45,859 bases of DNA from an uncultured Atopobiaceae bacterium (GTDB lineage Bacteria > Actinomycetota > Coriobacteriia > Coriobacteriales > Atopobiaceae). The notes under the pieces are model-generated. The model was not told the origin of the DNA. It saw only the letters and a list, made by a program, of their open reading frames with translations, and searched no databases. Made by a program: the position numbers and the translations under genes. Shown here one piece after another: positions 26,775 through 36,271 of this stretch. The stretch is taken from assembly GCA_934792625.1 (NCBI GenBank), contig CAKVON010000011.1, forward strand, positions 1 to 45,859, in the 5' to 3' direction. Every line of letters begins with the position of its first letter. Within the stretch, counting starts at the first letter, position 1.

Positions 26775-29354
26775 CTACAGGACGTCCTCGACGAAGCCCA
26801 CGTGGTAGTTGCGGAAGACGACGGCACCCTCGTCCTGGGTGGCGTCGAGGTCGACGTCGGCCCAGATGCCGAAGTCGGAGTCGCCATCGGCGTCGTGGAA
26901 CGCCTGGTGGACGTGCCAGAGGTGCTCGGTCTTCTCGGCGGTCTTGTAAATCTGCAGGAAGGCGCTCGAGCGCGCGTCCGCGTCCAGCAGGATCTCGTCG
27001 TGCTGCTCGTAGAAGCCGTCCAGGGCGCGGCGCCAGGGCATCTCGCGCCAGCCCCAGTCGGCGTCGAGCTCGCCGAGCTCCTCGGTGCGGTCCGACGCCG
27101 CCAGGCGCACGCGCGCCCACAGGGCGTTGCGGACCAGCAGGGTCACGCCGCGGCGGTCGCGCACGACGACGTCGGCCTCGCCGGGGGCGGCGCCGGCGTC
27201 GACCTCGTCGGTCTCGGTGCCGGCCCACTCGTCCATCAGGCTGGAGTCGACGGTGCGCACGACCAGGCGCAGCCACGAGACGATGTCGTCGAGCCGCTCG
27301 TCGCGCTTCTCGGCAGGCACGGTGCGGTCCAGGGCGCGGAAGGCCTCGGACAGGTAGCGCAGCAGGGTGCCCTCCGAGCGGGCGATGCCGTAGCGCTGGA
27401 TGTAGCCCTTGAAGTCCGACGCGGTCTCGATCATGTCGCGCAGGACGCTCTTGCAGCTGAGCTCGTAGTCACGCGCCCAGGGGACCTCCTCGCAGTACCT
27501 CTCGAACGCGGGCTCGAGCACGTCTGCCAAGGGCTTGGGCCAGGTCACCTCCTGCAGGCGGTCGATGCGCTCGTCGTAGTCGACGCCCTCGGACTTCATG
27601 CGCGTCATGGCGCGGTCGCGCTCGATGCGCTGCTGGGCGCGAAGGATCTGGTTGGGGTCCTCCAACGTGGACTCGACCATCGAGATCACGTCGAGGGCGT
27701 AGGTCTCGGACTCGGGGTCCAGAAGCTCGAGCGCGGCCAGCAGGAACGGCGAGAGCGGCTGGTCCAGCGCGAAGTCCTCCGGCACGTCGACGGTGGTCGA
27801 CCACTCGTCGCCGTCCGGGCCCTCCTGCTTGGTCACGACGCCGGCGTCCAGAAGCGTCGCGAAGATCTCGTCGGCGCGCTGGGCGAGAAGTGCCTTCTCG
27901 TCGTCGGGCTGTGCCGAGGCGTCCACGAGCTCGTGCACGCGCGCCCAGGCGTCCCCGCCCTGGGAGACCTCGGCCAGCACCATCGAGTGCGTCACGCGCA
28001 TGCGCGGGCGCAGCTTCTCGGGGGTGGCGGCGACCAGGCGGTCGAAGGTCTGCTCGTTCCAGCCGACGAAGCCCTCGGGCGGGCGCTTGGCGCGGCTCTT
28101 CTGGCGGGCCTTCTTGGGGTCGCCGCCGGCCTTGCGCAGCGCTCGGGCGTTCTCGATGTCGTACTCGGTCGCCTCGGCCACGACCAGGCCCTCGGTGTCG
28201 AAGCCCGAGCGGCCCGCGCGCCCTGCGATCTGGTGGAACTCGCGCGCGTTGAGGTGGCGCATGCGGCGGCCGTCGAACTTGGAGAGCGCGGTCAGCAGCA
28301 CGGTGTGGATGGGCACGTTGATGCCCACGCCCAGCGTGTCGGTGCCGCAGATGACGGGAAGGAGCCCCTGCTGGGCGAGCTTCTCGACCAACAGTCGGTA
28401 GCGCGGCAGCATGCCCGCGTGGTGGACGCCCACGCCGCAGCCCAGCAGGCGCCGCAGGGTCTTGCCGAAGCCCGTGGTGAACCTCGTCCCCTTGATGGCC
28501 TGCTTGATGGCCTCGCGCTGCTCCTTGCTTGAGACGCCGTAGCTGGCCAGGGCCTGGGCGCTCTTGAGGGCGGCGTCTTGCGAGAAGTGCACGACGTAGA
28601 CGGGTGCCTCGCCGTTGCGGATGGCCAGCTCGACGGTCCCCTCGAGCGCGGTGTCCACGAAGCGGTACTCCAGCGGCACCGGGCGCTCGGCGTCCAGGAC
28701 GCGGTCGACGGCGCGGCCGGTGCGCCCCTCCAGCGACTCGGCGATGTCGTTGACGTCACCGAGCGTCGCGCTCATGAGGAGGAACTGCGTGTTGGGCAGG
28801 GCCAGAAGGGGCACCTGCCAGGCCCAGCCGCGGTCGCGGTCGGCGTAGAAGTGGAACTCGTCCATGGCGACGCAGCCCACGTCGGCGCGCTCGCCGCCGC
28901 GCAGCGCGTCGTTGGCCAGGATCTCGGCCGTGCAGCAGATCACGGGCGCGCCCGAGTTGATGGCCACGTCGCCGGTGATCATGCCCACGTTGTCGCGTCC
29001 GAGCACGTCGACGAGCTCGAAGAACTTCTCGCTGACGAGCGCCTTGATCGGGGCGGTGTAGTAGGCGCGGCGGTCGGTGCACACGGCCAGAAAGCACATG
29101 CCCAGTGCCACCATCGACTTGCCGGAGCCCGTGGGGGTGCCCAAGATCACGTGGTTGCCCGCGGCCAGGTCCAGCAGGGCCTCGGCCTGGTGATCCCACA
29201 GCTTGATGCCGCGCGACTCGACCCAGCCCAAGAACAGGTCGAGTGCCTCGTCGGCGGGGATGTTGGCGAAGGTGTCGTCGTCGGGCCAGGGGATGAGCTG
29301 GCCCAGCGTGGCGGTGTCGCGCTCGGTCGTGGGGTCGGTGTTGTTGGCGGGCAT
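26775..29354 (-). CDS. Ski2-like DEAD/DEAH-box helicase with DUF3516
   Basis: 859 residues. Helicase motifs: Q-like LWDHQAEALLDL (about 52), Walker A LGTPTGSGKS (about 71-80), motif II AMDEFHFY (about 168), motif III LLMSATLGDV (about 195), motif V GTDTLGVGINVP and motif VI HQIAGRAGRSGFD (about 396). The remaining 450 residues match the DUF3516 region found with such helicases in Actinobacteria. It probably acts on RNA or structured nucleic acid; no substrate is established from sequence. It is a single gene downstream of the LacI gene on minus, with a 117-base gap. Confidence 0.9.
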   Translation of the reverse strand: MPANNTDPTTERDTATLGQLIPWPDDDTFANIPADEALDLFLGWVESRGIKLWDHQAEALLDLAAGNHVILGTPTGSGKSMVALGMCFLAVCTDRRAYYTAPIKALVSEKFFELVDVLGRDNVGMITGDVAINSGAPVICCTAEILANDALRGGERADVGCVAMDEFHFYADRDRGWAWQVPLLALPNTQFLLMSATLGDVNDIAESLEGRTGRAVDRVLDAERPVPLEYRFVDTALEGTVELAIRNGEAPVYVVHFSQDAALKSAQALASYGVSSKEQREAIKQAIKGTRFTTGFGKTLRRLLGCGVGVHHAGMLPRYRLLVEKLAQQGLLPVICGTDTLGVGINVPIHTVLLTALSKFDGRRMRHLNAREFHQIAGRAGRSGFDTEGLVVAEATEYDIENARALRKAGGDPKKARQKSRAKRPPEGFVGWNEQTFDRLVAATPEKLRPRMRVTHSMVLAEVSQGGDAWARVHELVDASAQPDDEKALLAQRADEIFATLLDAGVVTKQEGPDGDEWSTTVDVPEDFALDQPLSPFLLAALELLDPESETYALDVISMVESTLEDPNQILRAQQRIERDRAMTRMKSEGVDYDERIDRLQEVTWPKPLADVLEPAFERYCEEVPWARDYELSCKSVLRDMIETASDFKGYIQRYGIARSEGTLLRYLSEAFRALDRTVPAEKRDERLDDIVSWLRLVVRTVDSSLMDEWAGTETDEVDAGAAPGEADVVVRDRRGVTLLVRNALWARVRLAASDRTEELGELDADWGWREMPWRRALDGFYEQHDEILLDADARSSAFLQIYKTAEKTEHLWHVHQAFHDADGDSDFGIWADVDLDATQDEGAVVFRNYHVGFVEDVL

Positions 29355-29471
29355 GCGTGGCCTTCCCGCGGGACGTGCCCGCCTTGGCTCGGGTTGCTTG
29401 TTGCGGATTTTCCATTCTAGCGCGGGTGGGACGGGGCGACCGTCCCTCGGCGCGGCGGCCTGGCGGTCGCG

Positions 29472-30446
29472 CTACAGCGTGGTGGCGCGCCACCTGGCGC
29501 CGTAGCCGAGGCGGACCTGCTCGAGCTTGTCGCGCCTGCCGGCGATGATGTCGCACATGAGGTCCGCCGCGGCCTCGCCGGTCTTCTCGCCATACATCTC
29601 GGCGGTCGTGAGCGCGAGCGAGCCGTTGCGCGAGACGACGTCGTTGCCGATGCCGGTGACCTGGATGTCCTCGGGGACGGAGCGACCGGTGTGGTAGGCG
29701 GCGCGGATCACGCCCCCGGCGAGTGTGTCGCTGGAGCAGACGAAGGCGTCGGTCTCGGGGTGGGCGTCCATGATGCGGCAGGCGGCCGCGGTGGCGGCGG
29801 CCGGGTCTACGCGCAGCACGGCGTCGTGCGGCACCGTCACGCCCGCCTCGGCGCAGGCGTCCAGAAAGCCGTGCCTGCGCTCGTCGGCGGTGCAGTAGAC
29901 GTTCTCGTTGAGGCCCAGGAAGGCGGGGTGGCTCGAGTCGCGCAGGACGCCTTGGGTCAGCTCGTGGACCGCGCCGTGGTCGTCGTGGGTGACGCTGGCG
30001 TGGCCCGTGCCCGACTGGCCGATGACGACGACGGGGACGCTCAGCGCGTCCAGGCGGTCGGCGAGCTGGCCGTCGATGCTCGAACCCGTGAAGACGAGGC
30101 CGTCCACGAAGTGCGGGTCGGTGCAGGCCTCCAGGCGCTCGAGCTCCTCGTTGATGTTGTGGGCCGTCTCCAGTAGCAGGCGGTAGCCCCTGGAGCGCAG
30201 GCGGCTGGTGAGCCCGCCGACGGTGTGGGCGACGCTGGGGTCGTCGAGGTGGGTGGTCACGAACTCGACGAGCATGGTCCTGCCGGTGCGCAGGTTCTTC
30301 GCCTGGAGGGAGGGCCTGAAGCCCGTCTGGCTGACGACCCTCGCAATCGCGCGGCGCTTCTCGTCCGAGATGTAGCCGTTGTTGAAGTAGCGCGACACCG
30401 TGGCCCGGGAGACCCCGGCCCTGCGTGCCACCTCGTCGATGTTCAT
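29472..30446 (-). CDS. LacI-family transcriptional regulator
   Basis: 324 residues. LacI HTH at 1-22 (MNIDEVARRAGVSRATVSRY) and hinge (SDEKRRAIARVVSQTGFRPS), then a periplasmic-binding-protein-like effector domain with FTGSSIDGQLADRL, DAFVCSSDTLAGGVIRAAY and VTGIGNDVVSRNGSLALTTA. The effector is likely a sugar but is not identifiable. ATG 30446 starts right at the HTH; the frame extends to 30485 without support. It diverges from luxS across 172 bases, so it may regulate itself and luxS, though no clear LacI palindrome was found. Confidence 0.92.
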   Translation of the reverse strand: MNIDEVARRAGVSRATVSRYFNNGYISDEKRRAIARVVSQTGFRPSLQAKNLRTGRTMLVEFVTTHLDDPSVAHTVGGLTSRLRSRGYRLLLETAHNINEELERLEACTDPHFVDGLVFTGSSIDGQLADRLDALSVPVVVIGQSGTGHASVTHDDHGAVHELTQGVLRDSSHPAFLGLNENVYCTADERRHGFLDACAEAGVTVPHDAVLRVDPAAATAAACRIMDAHPETDAFVCSSDTLAGGVIRAAYHTGRSVPEDIQVTGIGNDVVSRNGSLALTTAEMYGEKTGEAAADLMCDIIAGRRDKLEQVRLGYGARWRATTL

Positions 30447-30558
30447 GCCGACATACCCCCGCCTTGTGCGCGGACGGTTTGGCACGCGGCCCCGACGGGG
30501 CGTCGGATGCGTGTGTCTACCTGCGCAAAGAATCTGTTGGATGCAGTGTTGGCCATTT

Positions 30559-30587
30559 TAGCAAACAACGCCGCGATGCCCTACAAT
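30559..30587 (+). promoter_or_regulatory. luxS: luxS promoter
   Basis: TACAAT (30582-30587) with a poor -35 (TAGCAA or TTAGCA) 17-18 bases upstream, and 31 bases to the start codon. Confidence 0.45.
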
Positions 30588-30618
30588 CGCCACGAAGCCG
30601 AACGAGGAGGAACCGCCT

Positions 30619-31104
30619 ATGGAGAAGATCGCGAGCTTCACGATCAACCACCTGACGCTCGAGCCGGGCGTCTACGTCTCGCGCAGGGACCGCGACCCGC
30701 AGACGGGCGCCGTCGTGACCACCTTCGACCTGCGCATGACCGCGCCCAACCGCGAACCCGTCATGAACACGGCCGAGCTGCACACGATCGAGCACCTGTG
30801 CGCGACGTTCCTGCGCAACGACCCCGAGTGGTCGGGCCGTGTCGTCTACTTCGGGCCCATGGGCTGCCGCACGGGCAACTACCTGGTGCTGTTTGGCGAC
30901 TACGAGAGCGCCGACGTCATCGGCCTGGTCACGCGCATGTTCGAGTTCGTGCGCGACTTCGAGGGCGACGTGCCCGGCGCCGCGGCTGCCGAGTGCGGCA
31001 ACTACCTCGACCAGAACCTGCCCATGGCCAAGTGGCTCGCGGCGCGCTATGTCGAGAAGACCCTGCGTGGCATCGACGAGGCGCACATGACCTACCCCGC
31101 GTAG
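30619..31104 (+). CDS. luxS: S-ribosylhomocysteine lyase LuxS
   Basis: 161 residues; splits S-ribosylhomocysteine into homocysteine and the AI-2 precursor DPD. The metal site is NTAELHTIEHLCATF (HxxxH at about 54-58), the catalytic Cys lies in GPMGCRTGNYLVL (about 85), and the third ligand is in AAECGNYLDQNL (Cys about 127). Strong Shine-Dalgarno GAGGAGGAAC. No pfs or metK gene is nearby. It supplies homocysteine to sulfur metabolism, fitting the cys genes elsewhere in the window. Confidence 0.97.
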   Translation: MEKIASFTINHLTLEPGVYVSRRDRDPQTGAVVTTFDLRMTAPNREPVMNTAELHTIEHLCATFLRNDPEWSGRVVYFGPMGCRTGNYLVLFGDYESADVIGLVTRMFEFVRDFEGDVPGAAAAECGNYLDQNLPMAKWLAARYVEKTLRGIDEAHMTYPA

Positions 31105-31143
31105 GGGGGCGCCCGGACGGGCGCGCGATGAATCGCACGAGAG

Positions 31144-31176
31144 GGGGCGCGGGGGCCTGATGGCCCCCCGCGCCCC
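31144..31176. terminator. GC-rich hairpin between convergent luxS and DUF1667 genes
   Basis: 14-bp stem (31144-31157 with 31162-31176, one bulged C) and a TGAT loop. No T-tract on either strand, so termination is uncertain. Confidence 0.4.
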
Positions 31177-31217
31177 TGCGCGTAATCTGCCTGGCGGCAA
31201 GCCGGCGCCGCGCGACG

Positions 31218-31577
31218 CTATGACGCGCGGACCGACCTTGCCGCGACGACGTCCACTCCCGTGCCACACACGTCGGCGACGATGACGTCGCCCGTGGCAA
31301 CCGGCGCCGTGGCCCGCGCCTCGTACACGCGCTCGAGGCACTTGCGAAGCAGCTCGCGCGGGATGGCGGCATCGCTCACCACGGGCAGCCTGCGGATGTC
31401 GGCGCCCTCGAGCCTGACAGTGGTAGTCAGGGTCCTCATGGGATGGGTGTGCTCGCTCGTGGCATAGTCGCGCCCGCGAGGGCAGCCCTGGCCCGTGGCG
31501 ACCGGGCCGCAGGGCCCGTCGGCCACGGTGATGCGGCATCCGCGGGGGCAGACGATGCAGGTGTATGTCGACTCCAT
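31218..31577 (-). CDS. DUF1667 iron-sulfur-type small protein (GlpABC-like partner)
   Basis: 119 residues. The N-terminus has four or more Cys in CIVCPRGCRI, then CGPVATGQGC, suiting an Fe-S cluster, followed by a DUF1667 body (EHTHPMRTLTTTVRLEGADI, LPVVSDAAIPRELLRKCLE). DUF1667 proteins occur with the two FAD proteins of anaerobic glycerol-3-phosphate dehydrogenase-like operons, where they are thought to pass electrons on. It directly follows the FAD/NAD oxidoreductase with no gap and ends the operon. Confidence 0.85.
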   Translation of the reverse strand: MESTYTCIVCPRGCRITVADGPCGPVATGQGCPRGRDYATSEHTHPMRTLTTTVRLEGADIRRLPVVSDAAIPRELLRKCLERVYEARATAPVATGDVIVADVCGTGVDVVAARSVRAS

Positions 31578-32837
31578 CTACCTCGCCTCCGAAATCTCGA
31601 TCGTGGGCTCGCAGTTCGCCGGCAGGGTCGCGTCGACGGAGACCATCGTCGTCGGCGTCACGGCGCTGAGGCGCCGGCGCACGACCTTCTCGCCCGAGGA
31701 GGCGACCGTCACGGCGACGTCGGACATGGGGCGCGTCACCCTGAGGAAGAACGAGGTCTCGCCTGCGGGGGCGTCCCCGTCCAACCTGACGCGCTGGGGG
31801 ATGCAGGCCCCGACCATCCCGCCCTTCTCGACATCGCGATACGTCGGCTCGTCCGACATGTTGCCCGCGATGAAGGACAGGGCGCCGCGTGCCGCGCGCT
31901 CGCCGGACGCCGAGACGTAGTCGACCAGGTCGAACACGATGGACACGTTGCCCGCCGCGAAGATGCCCGGGACGCTCGTCATGAGGTCCTGGTCGAGCAC
32001 GGGTCCCCTGGTGACGGGGTCGATCTCGATGCCGGCCGTGCGGGAGAGCTCGTTTTCCGGGATGAGGCCGACGGCGAGCACGAGCAGGTCGCACTCCACG
32101 TCGCGCTCGGTCCCGGGGATGGGCCTGCGGGCCTCGTCCAGCTCGGCGACCGTGACGCCCTCCAGGTGGTGCTTGCCGTGGACGCGCGTGACGCCGTGCG
32201 AGAGATGCAGGGGGATGCCAAAGTCGTCCAGGCACTGCGTGACGTTGCGCGCGAGGCCGCCGGGGTGCGGCATGACCTCGTACACGCCCTCGACCTCGAT
32301 GCCCTCGAGCGTCATGCGGCGCGCCATGATGAGGCCGATGTCGCCGGAGCCCAGGATGACGGCGCGGCTGCCGGGGAGGTAGCCCTCGACGTTGATGTAG
32401 CGCTGGGCGGCGCCGGCGGTCAGGACGCCCTGGGGTCGGTATCCCTGCAGCAGCACCTGCTGCGCCGTGCGCTCGCGGCAGCCCATGGCGAGGACGATCG
32501 CGCCGCACTCCAGACGCACCATGCCGTCCTTGGGGTTGCATGCCCAGACGATCCTGTCGGGCGAGACCTCGAGCACCATGCTGTCGAGAAGTACCTCGAC
32601 CTTCGGGTTCTTCTCGACCTCGTCGATGAACAGCTGCGCATAGCCCGGGCCGGTGAGCGAGCGTCCGGTCCTCTGGAGGCCGAAGCCGTCGTGCACGCAT
32701 TGCTGCAGGATGCCGCCGAGCTCGTGGTTGCGCTCGACGACAACCACGCTCGCGCCGCCGCGCGCGGCCTCGAGCGCCGTCGCGAGTCCCGCGGGGCCGC
32801 CGCCGATGACGGCGACGTCACACCTTATCTCCCTCAT
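31578..32837 (-). CDS. FAD/NAD(P)-dependent oxidoreductase of a GlpABC-like complex
   Basis: 419 residues, pyridine nucleotide-disulfide-type fold. FAD motif DVAVIGGGPAGLATALEAA at about 7-25, GGILQQCVHDGFGL (about 41), VLAMGCRERTAQQVLLQG (about 114) and an NAD-site-like VILGSGDIGLIMARRM (about 157). The end FAD contact is VPGIFAAGNVSIVFDLVDYV (about 290). It overlaps the dehydrogenase upstream by 4 bases (ATGA). Known homologues work with GlpA-like and DUF1667 proteins; here it probably takes electrons from the FAD dehydrogenase to NAD or another carrier. Substrate-specific evidence is lacking. Confidence 0.88.
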   Translation of the reverse strand: MREIRCDVAVIGGGPAGLATALEAARGGASVVVVERNHELGGILQQCVHDGFGLQRTGRSLTGPGYAQLFIDEVEKNPKVEVLLDSMVLEVSPDRIVWACNPKDGMVRLECGAIVLAMGCRERTAQQVLLQGYRPQGVLTAGAAQRYINVEGYLPGSRAVILGSGDIGLIMARRMTLEGIEVEGVYEVMPHPGGLARNVTQCLDDFGIPLHLSHGVTRVHGKHHLEGVTVAELDEARRPIPGTERDVECDLLVLAVGLIPENELSRTAGIEIDPVTRGPVLDQDLMTSVPGIFAAGNVSIVFDLVDYVSASGERAARGALSFIAGNMSDEPTYRDVEKGGMVGACIPQRVRLDGDAPAGETSFFLRVTRPMSDVAVTVASSGEKVVRRRLSAVTPTTMVSVDATLPANCEPTIEISEAR

Positions 32838-34585
32838 CGGGCACCTCCCTCAGACGTGCGGTTCTCGGACCTCAGCACCTCGGAGCCCGGGCCGCCGAGT
32901 CTCACGTCCGTGGGCTCGCAGCCAAGCTCGCGCGCGATGATCTCCAGGACCTTCGCCTGGCAGAAGCCTCCCTGGCAGCGGCCCATGCCAGCCCTTGTGC
33001 GACGCTTGATCGCGTCGATGGTCGTCGGGACGATGGGGGACCTGAGCGCGTCCAGGATCTCGCCTTCGGTGATCTGCTCGCAGCGGCAAACGATCCTGCC
33101 GTACTCGGGACGCTTGCGGATGAGCTCGTCCTGCTGCTCGTGCGTGAGCTCGTGGAACCTGACGGGACGGTCGCGATGCGGGTCGAAGTCGGGGTTCTCG
33201 CCGACGGGTGTGCCCTCGGCCTCGGCGTCCGCGCACAGGATGTCGCGCACCATCCTCGCGATGGCGGGGCTGGAGCCGACGCCGGGGGACTGGATGGCGC
33301 CCGCGTTGATGAAGCGCCTGGTGATGTCGCTCATGCCCACCTGGAAGTCCTCGGAGAAGTCGGCGGGTCGGTCGCCGGCGAAGATCCTGATGATGTCGGC
33401 GGTCGAGGTGTCGGGGTTCTCGTTGATCCGCATGATCCACTCGAGCTCCTGCGCCGTCGTCTCGGTGTCCTCCTTGTCGGGCACCTCCACGGCGGACGGG
33501 CCGATGAGGATGTTTCCGGACGGGGTGAACTCCATGCCGCCGCCCTTGGAGTTGGGGTCGCGGCCCTGCTTCTTCTCGGGGTTCATGCGCCCGGTCAGGT
33601 GGTCGTACATCGGCCGCTTGGCCTTGTCCAGGATGGCGATGGTGCCGCGGCGCGGGTGGATGGTGAAGCAGCGGTCGCCCGCCATGGCCGTGAGGTCGTC
33701 GGAGTACAGGCCCGCGGCGTTCACGATGTAGCGGCACGAGATGAGGCCGCGGTCGGTGAGAAGGCCCGTGACGACGCCGTCCCTCGTCTCGACCGCGCAG
33801 GCCGCCGTCTCGAGCATGACGCGGACGCCGTTTTGCGCGGCGTTCTCCGCCATCGCGATCGCGGCCTCGTAGGTGTGGACGCGACCCTGGCTTGGCAGCC
33901 ACAGGCCCATTACGGGCTTCTTGCCATACAGGGCAAGGCGTGGCTCGATCTCGAAGCACTGGGTCCCGTCGATCAGCTTGGGTCGCCAGTCGCCGTTCTT
34001 GACCGCGGTCTTGAACTCGTCCGCCAGCTCGTCGACGTCCTCCGGGTCCTCGACGTACAGCAGGTCGCCGCAGCGGTTGAACTCGAAGCCGAGGTCGTCG
34101 GCCAGCTCGTCCCACATGCGGTTGCCCTGCACGCTCAGCCTTGCCTTGAGCGTGCCCGGCTTCACGCCGCCGGCGTGGTGGACGCCGCCGTTGTTGGACT
34201 TGGACGCGCCGCAGGCGACGTCCTCCGCGATGTCGATGGCGATGATGTCGAGGTCCAGGCGTGACAGCTCGCGTGCGATCGCGCAGCCGACTATGCCCAT
34301 GCCGACCACGACGACGTCGCACTCGGCGAGTTTGCCCGCGGCACGCCCCCTCTCGATGAGCGGCCCGTAGTCGCGCCGTGGAAGCGCCTCTCCGCCGACG
34401 GTCATGTCGCTCACGACGTTTCTGACCCCGGGCAGCCTTGCGACCCCGTGTCCGATGTCAACGAGCTGCTGGTAGGTCTTGCAGTCGCCCGAGAGCGTGA
34501 CGATGCTTCTGTCATCTGCCTCCGCCTCGATCTCCACGTCGGGGTAGCTCTCGGCGAGCCAGGCGCGTACCTCGTCGATTGTCAT
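32834..34585 (-). CDS. GlpA-like FAD-dependent dehydrogenase with N-terminal BON-like and C-terminal BFD-like domains
   Basis: 583 residues. Residues 1-65 look like a BON domain (IVTLSGDCKTYQQLVDIGHG, LPGVRNVVSDMTVGG). The DAO/GlpA FAD domain starts with CDVVVVGMGIVGCAIARELS (about 89-108) and has ACGASKSNNGGVHHAGGVKP. Near the C-terminus is a BFD-like [2Fe-2S] site, CRCEQITEGEILDAL and MGRCQGGFCQAKVL (about 497-540). The GlpA-BFD layout is that of anaerobic glycerol-3-phosphate dehydrogenase; the BON-like front is unusual. With FGGY kinase 1 next to it, a polyol phosphate (glycerol-3-phosphate or a longer one) is the likely substrate. Shine-Dalgarno AAAGGAGG. Confidence 0.85.
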   Translation of the reverse strand: MTIDEVRAWLAESYPDVEIEAEADDRSIVTLSGDCKTYQQLVDIGHGVARLPGVRNVVSDMTVGGEALPRRDYGPLIERGRAAGKLAECDVVVVGMGIVGCAIARELSRLDLDIIAIDIAEDVACGASKSNNGGVHHAGGVKPGTLKARLSVQGNRMWDELADDLGFEFNRCGDLLYVEDPEDVDELADEFKTAVKNGDWRPKLIDGTQCFEIEPRLALYGKKPVMGLWLPSQGRVHTYEAAIAMAENAAQNGVRVMLETAACAVETRDGVVTGLLTDRGLISCRYIVNAAGLYSDDLTAMAGDRCFTIHPRRGTIAILDKAKRPMYDHLTGRMNPEKKQGRDPNSKGGGMEFTPSGNILIGPSAVEVPDKEDTETTAQELEWIMRINENPDTSTADIIRIFAGDRPADFSEDFQVGMSDITRRFINAGAIQSPGVGSSPAIARMVRDILCADAEAEGTPVGENPDFDPHRDRPVRFHELTHEQQDELIRKRPEYGRIVCRCEQITEGEILDALRSPIVPTTIDAIKRRTRAGMGRCQGGFCQAKVLEIIARELGCEPTDVRLGGPGSEVLRSENRTSEGGAR

Positions 34586-34609
34586 GGGTCCCTCCTTTCC
34601 AAAAGGTCC

Positions 34610-36139
34610 CTAGTAGATGTCCTTCGATATGGGCCTAAGTGCGTTGGTGAGAAGGTCGTAGCGCTTGAGCGCCGCATCGTATGCCTCGCGGTTGGCGGGG
34701 TTGGGCTCGTAGACGTTCTCGACCTCGGTTACCTTCTGGGCTATCTCGACGAGCGACGGCCAGATGCCCACGGCGGTGCCGGCGACCAGCGCCGCTCCCA
34801 GGGCGGCGGCATCCTGCGTGTTGCGCATCGTCACGACGCGCCTGCCAAGGACGTCCGCCTTGATCTGGCACCACAGCGGGCTCTTGGAGGCGCCGCCGAG
34901 CGAGCGGACCTCCTCCACGCGGGTGCCCGTGACCTTCTCGCCATAGTCGACCATCCGGCGGATGTTCATCGCCGTGGCCTCGAGGAACGCCCTGATGATG
35001 TGTGCCTTGGTGTGCTGGATGGACAGTCCGTACAGCGTGCCCTTCGCGTACTGGTCCGTGTCGGGTGCGCCCGCGCCGCCGAAGTTGGGGAGAAGGACGA
35101 GCCCGTCGCTTCCGGCCGGGACCGTCTGGGCGAGGTCGTCCATGAGGGAGTAGGCGTCGAGGCCGAGGTCCTGGGCGATGCCCATCTCGCTGCGGCAGAG
35201 GTTGTCGCGCAGCCAGCGGAACATGATGCCGCCCTTGGCCCCCGTGTGCAGCATGTAGAGGCCGGGGACGACGCCGTAGAAGCAGGGGAACTCGCCGTTC
35301 GGGTCGAGCACCGGGTGGGTGACCTTGGTGCAGACGACGAGCACGGCGCCGGTGGACTCCGAGAAGATGCCCGGCACGACGTTGCCCACGCCGATGGTGC
35401 CGCACGAGGTGTCGAGGCCGCCGACGACCACGGTCAGCGTGCGCGGCAGGCCAAGCTCGTCGGCGATCTCGGGCAGGATGGTGCCCAGCGGGGTGCCGCT
35501 CGGCATGACCTGGGGCAGCTCCGTCGTCTTCACGTCGAGCCGCTCGAGCATCTCGGGCCACCAGTCGCGCGTGTTGATGTCCCACAGGTAGGAGGTGCAC
35601 CACAGCGACCCCTCGCCGATCGACGTTCCCGTCATGCGCAGTAAGAACCAGTCCTCGAGCAGCGCGACGCGCCTCGAGCGCTCCCAGACGTCAGGACGGT
35701 GGCGCTTGAGCCACAAGATCTTCGCCGCGGGATACAGCGAGGTGATGGGTCCCTGCCCGGTGTGCGAGAGGATCTCGTCGGCGGAGAACCACCGGTTGAT
35801 CTCCTCGGCCTCGTCCTGTGCCCTCGTGTCCATCCAGACGATGAAGTTGCCGAGCACGTCCTCGTTCTCGTCGAGAAGCGCGAACGTCTCGCCCTGGACG
35901 GAGAAGCTGAGCGCGGTGATGGCGTTGCGGTTCACGCCCGCGTCATCGAGCACCCGGTGCATGCACGTCTTGAATGCCTCCCAGTATGCGGAGGGTTGCT
36001 GCTCGACTATGCCGCCGCTCTCGACGATGAGGTTGTGCTCCTGGGTCCCCACGGCAATGGTGGCCCCCTCGTCGTCGAACAGGCCGACCTTTACGGCGGT
36101 CGTTCCCAGGTCCGCCCCGATCACGTATCGCTTCTGCAT
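34610..36139 (-). CDS. FGGY-family carbohydrate kinase 1
   Basis: 509 residues. ATP-binding start VIGADLGTTAVKVGLFDDEG (about 6-25), then FIVWMDTRAQDEAEEINRWF (about 98) and VRSLGGASKSPLWCQIKADV (about 412), the FGGY C-terminal signature. It resembles xylulose/gluconate-type kinases more than glycerol kinase (no DQGTTSSR). It is clearly a paralogue of kinase 2 at 38342-39877: both have TSYxWDINTRDWWPEML. The substrate is unknown. It is first gene of the operon with the FAD dehydrogenase (24-base gap). Shine-Dalgarno AGGGGG. Candidate DeoR sites lie upstream. Confidence 0.9.
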   Translation of the reverse strand: MQKRYVIGADLGTTAVKVGLFDDEGATIAVGTQEHNLIVESGGIVEQQPSAYWEAFKTCMHRVLDDAGVNRNAITALSFSVQGETFALLDENEDVLGNFIVWMDTRAQDEAEEINRWFSADEILSHTGQGPITSLYPAAKILWLKRHRPDVWERSRRVALLEDWFLLRMTGTSIGEGSLWCTSYLWDINTRDWWPEMLERLDVKTTELPQVMPSGTPLGTILPEIADELGLPRTLTVVVGGLDTSCGTIGVGNVVPGIFSESTGAVLVVCTKVTHPVLDPNGEFPCFYGVVPGLYMLHTGAKGGIMFRWLRDNLCRSEMGIAQDLGLDAYSLMDDLAQTVPAGSDGLVLLPNFGGAGAPDTDQYAKGTLYGLSIQHTKAHIIRAFLEATAMNIRRMVDYGEKVTGTRVEEVRSLGGASKSPLWCQIKADVLGRRVVTMRNTQDAAALGAALVAGTAVGIWPSLVEIAQKVTEVENVYEPNPANREAYDAALKRYDLLTNALRPISKDIY

Positions 36140-36271
36140 AGCGCCCCCTAATCCGGTGGTTGCCGCTGCTTACGAATGTGTGGCCAAGCTCTCGATGCGC
36201 AATATGATGACTTTTTCTGTCAGACCTTGTGAAAAGAAAACCGCAGAAGGCATAACGACTAACGCAAACGC

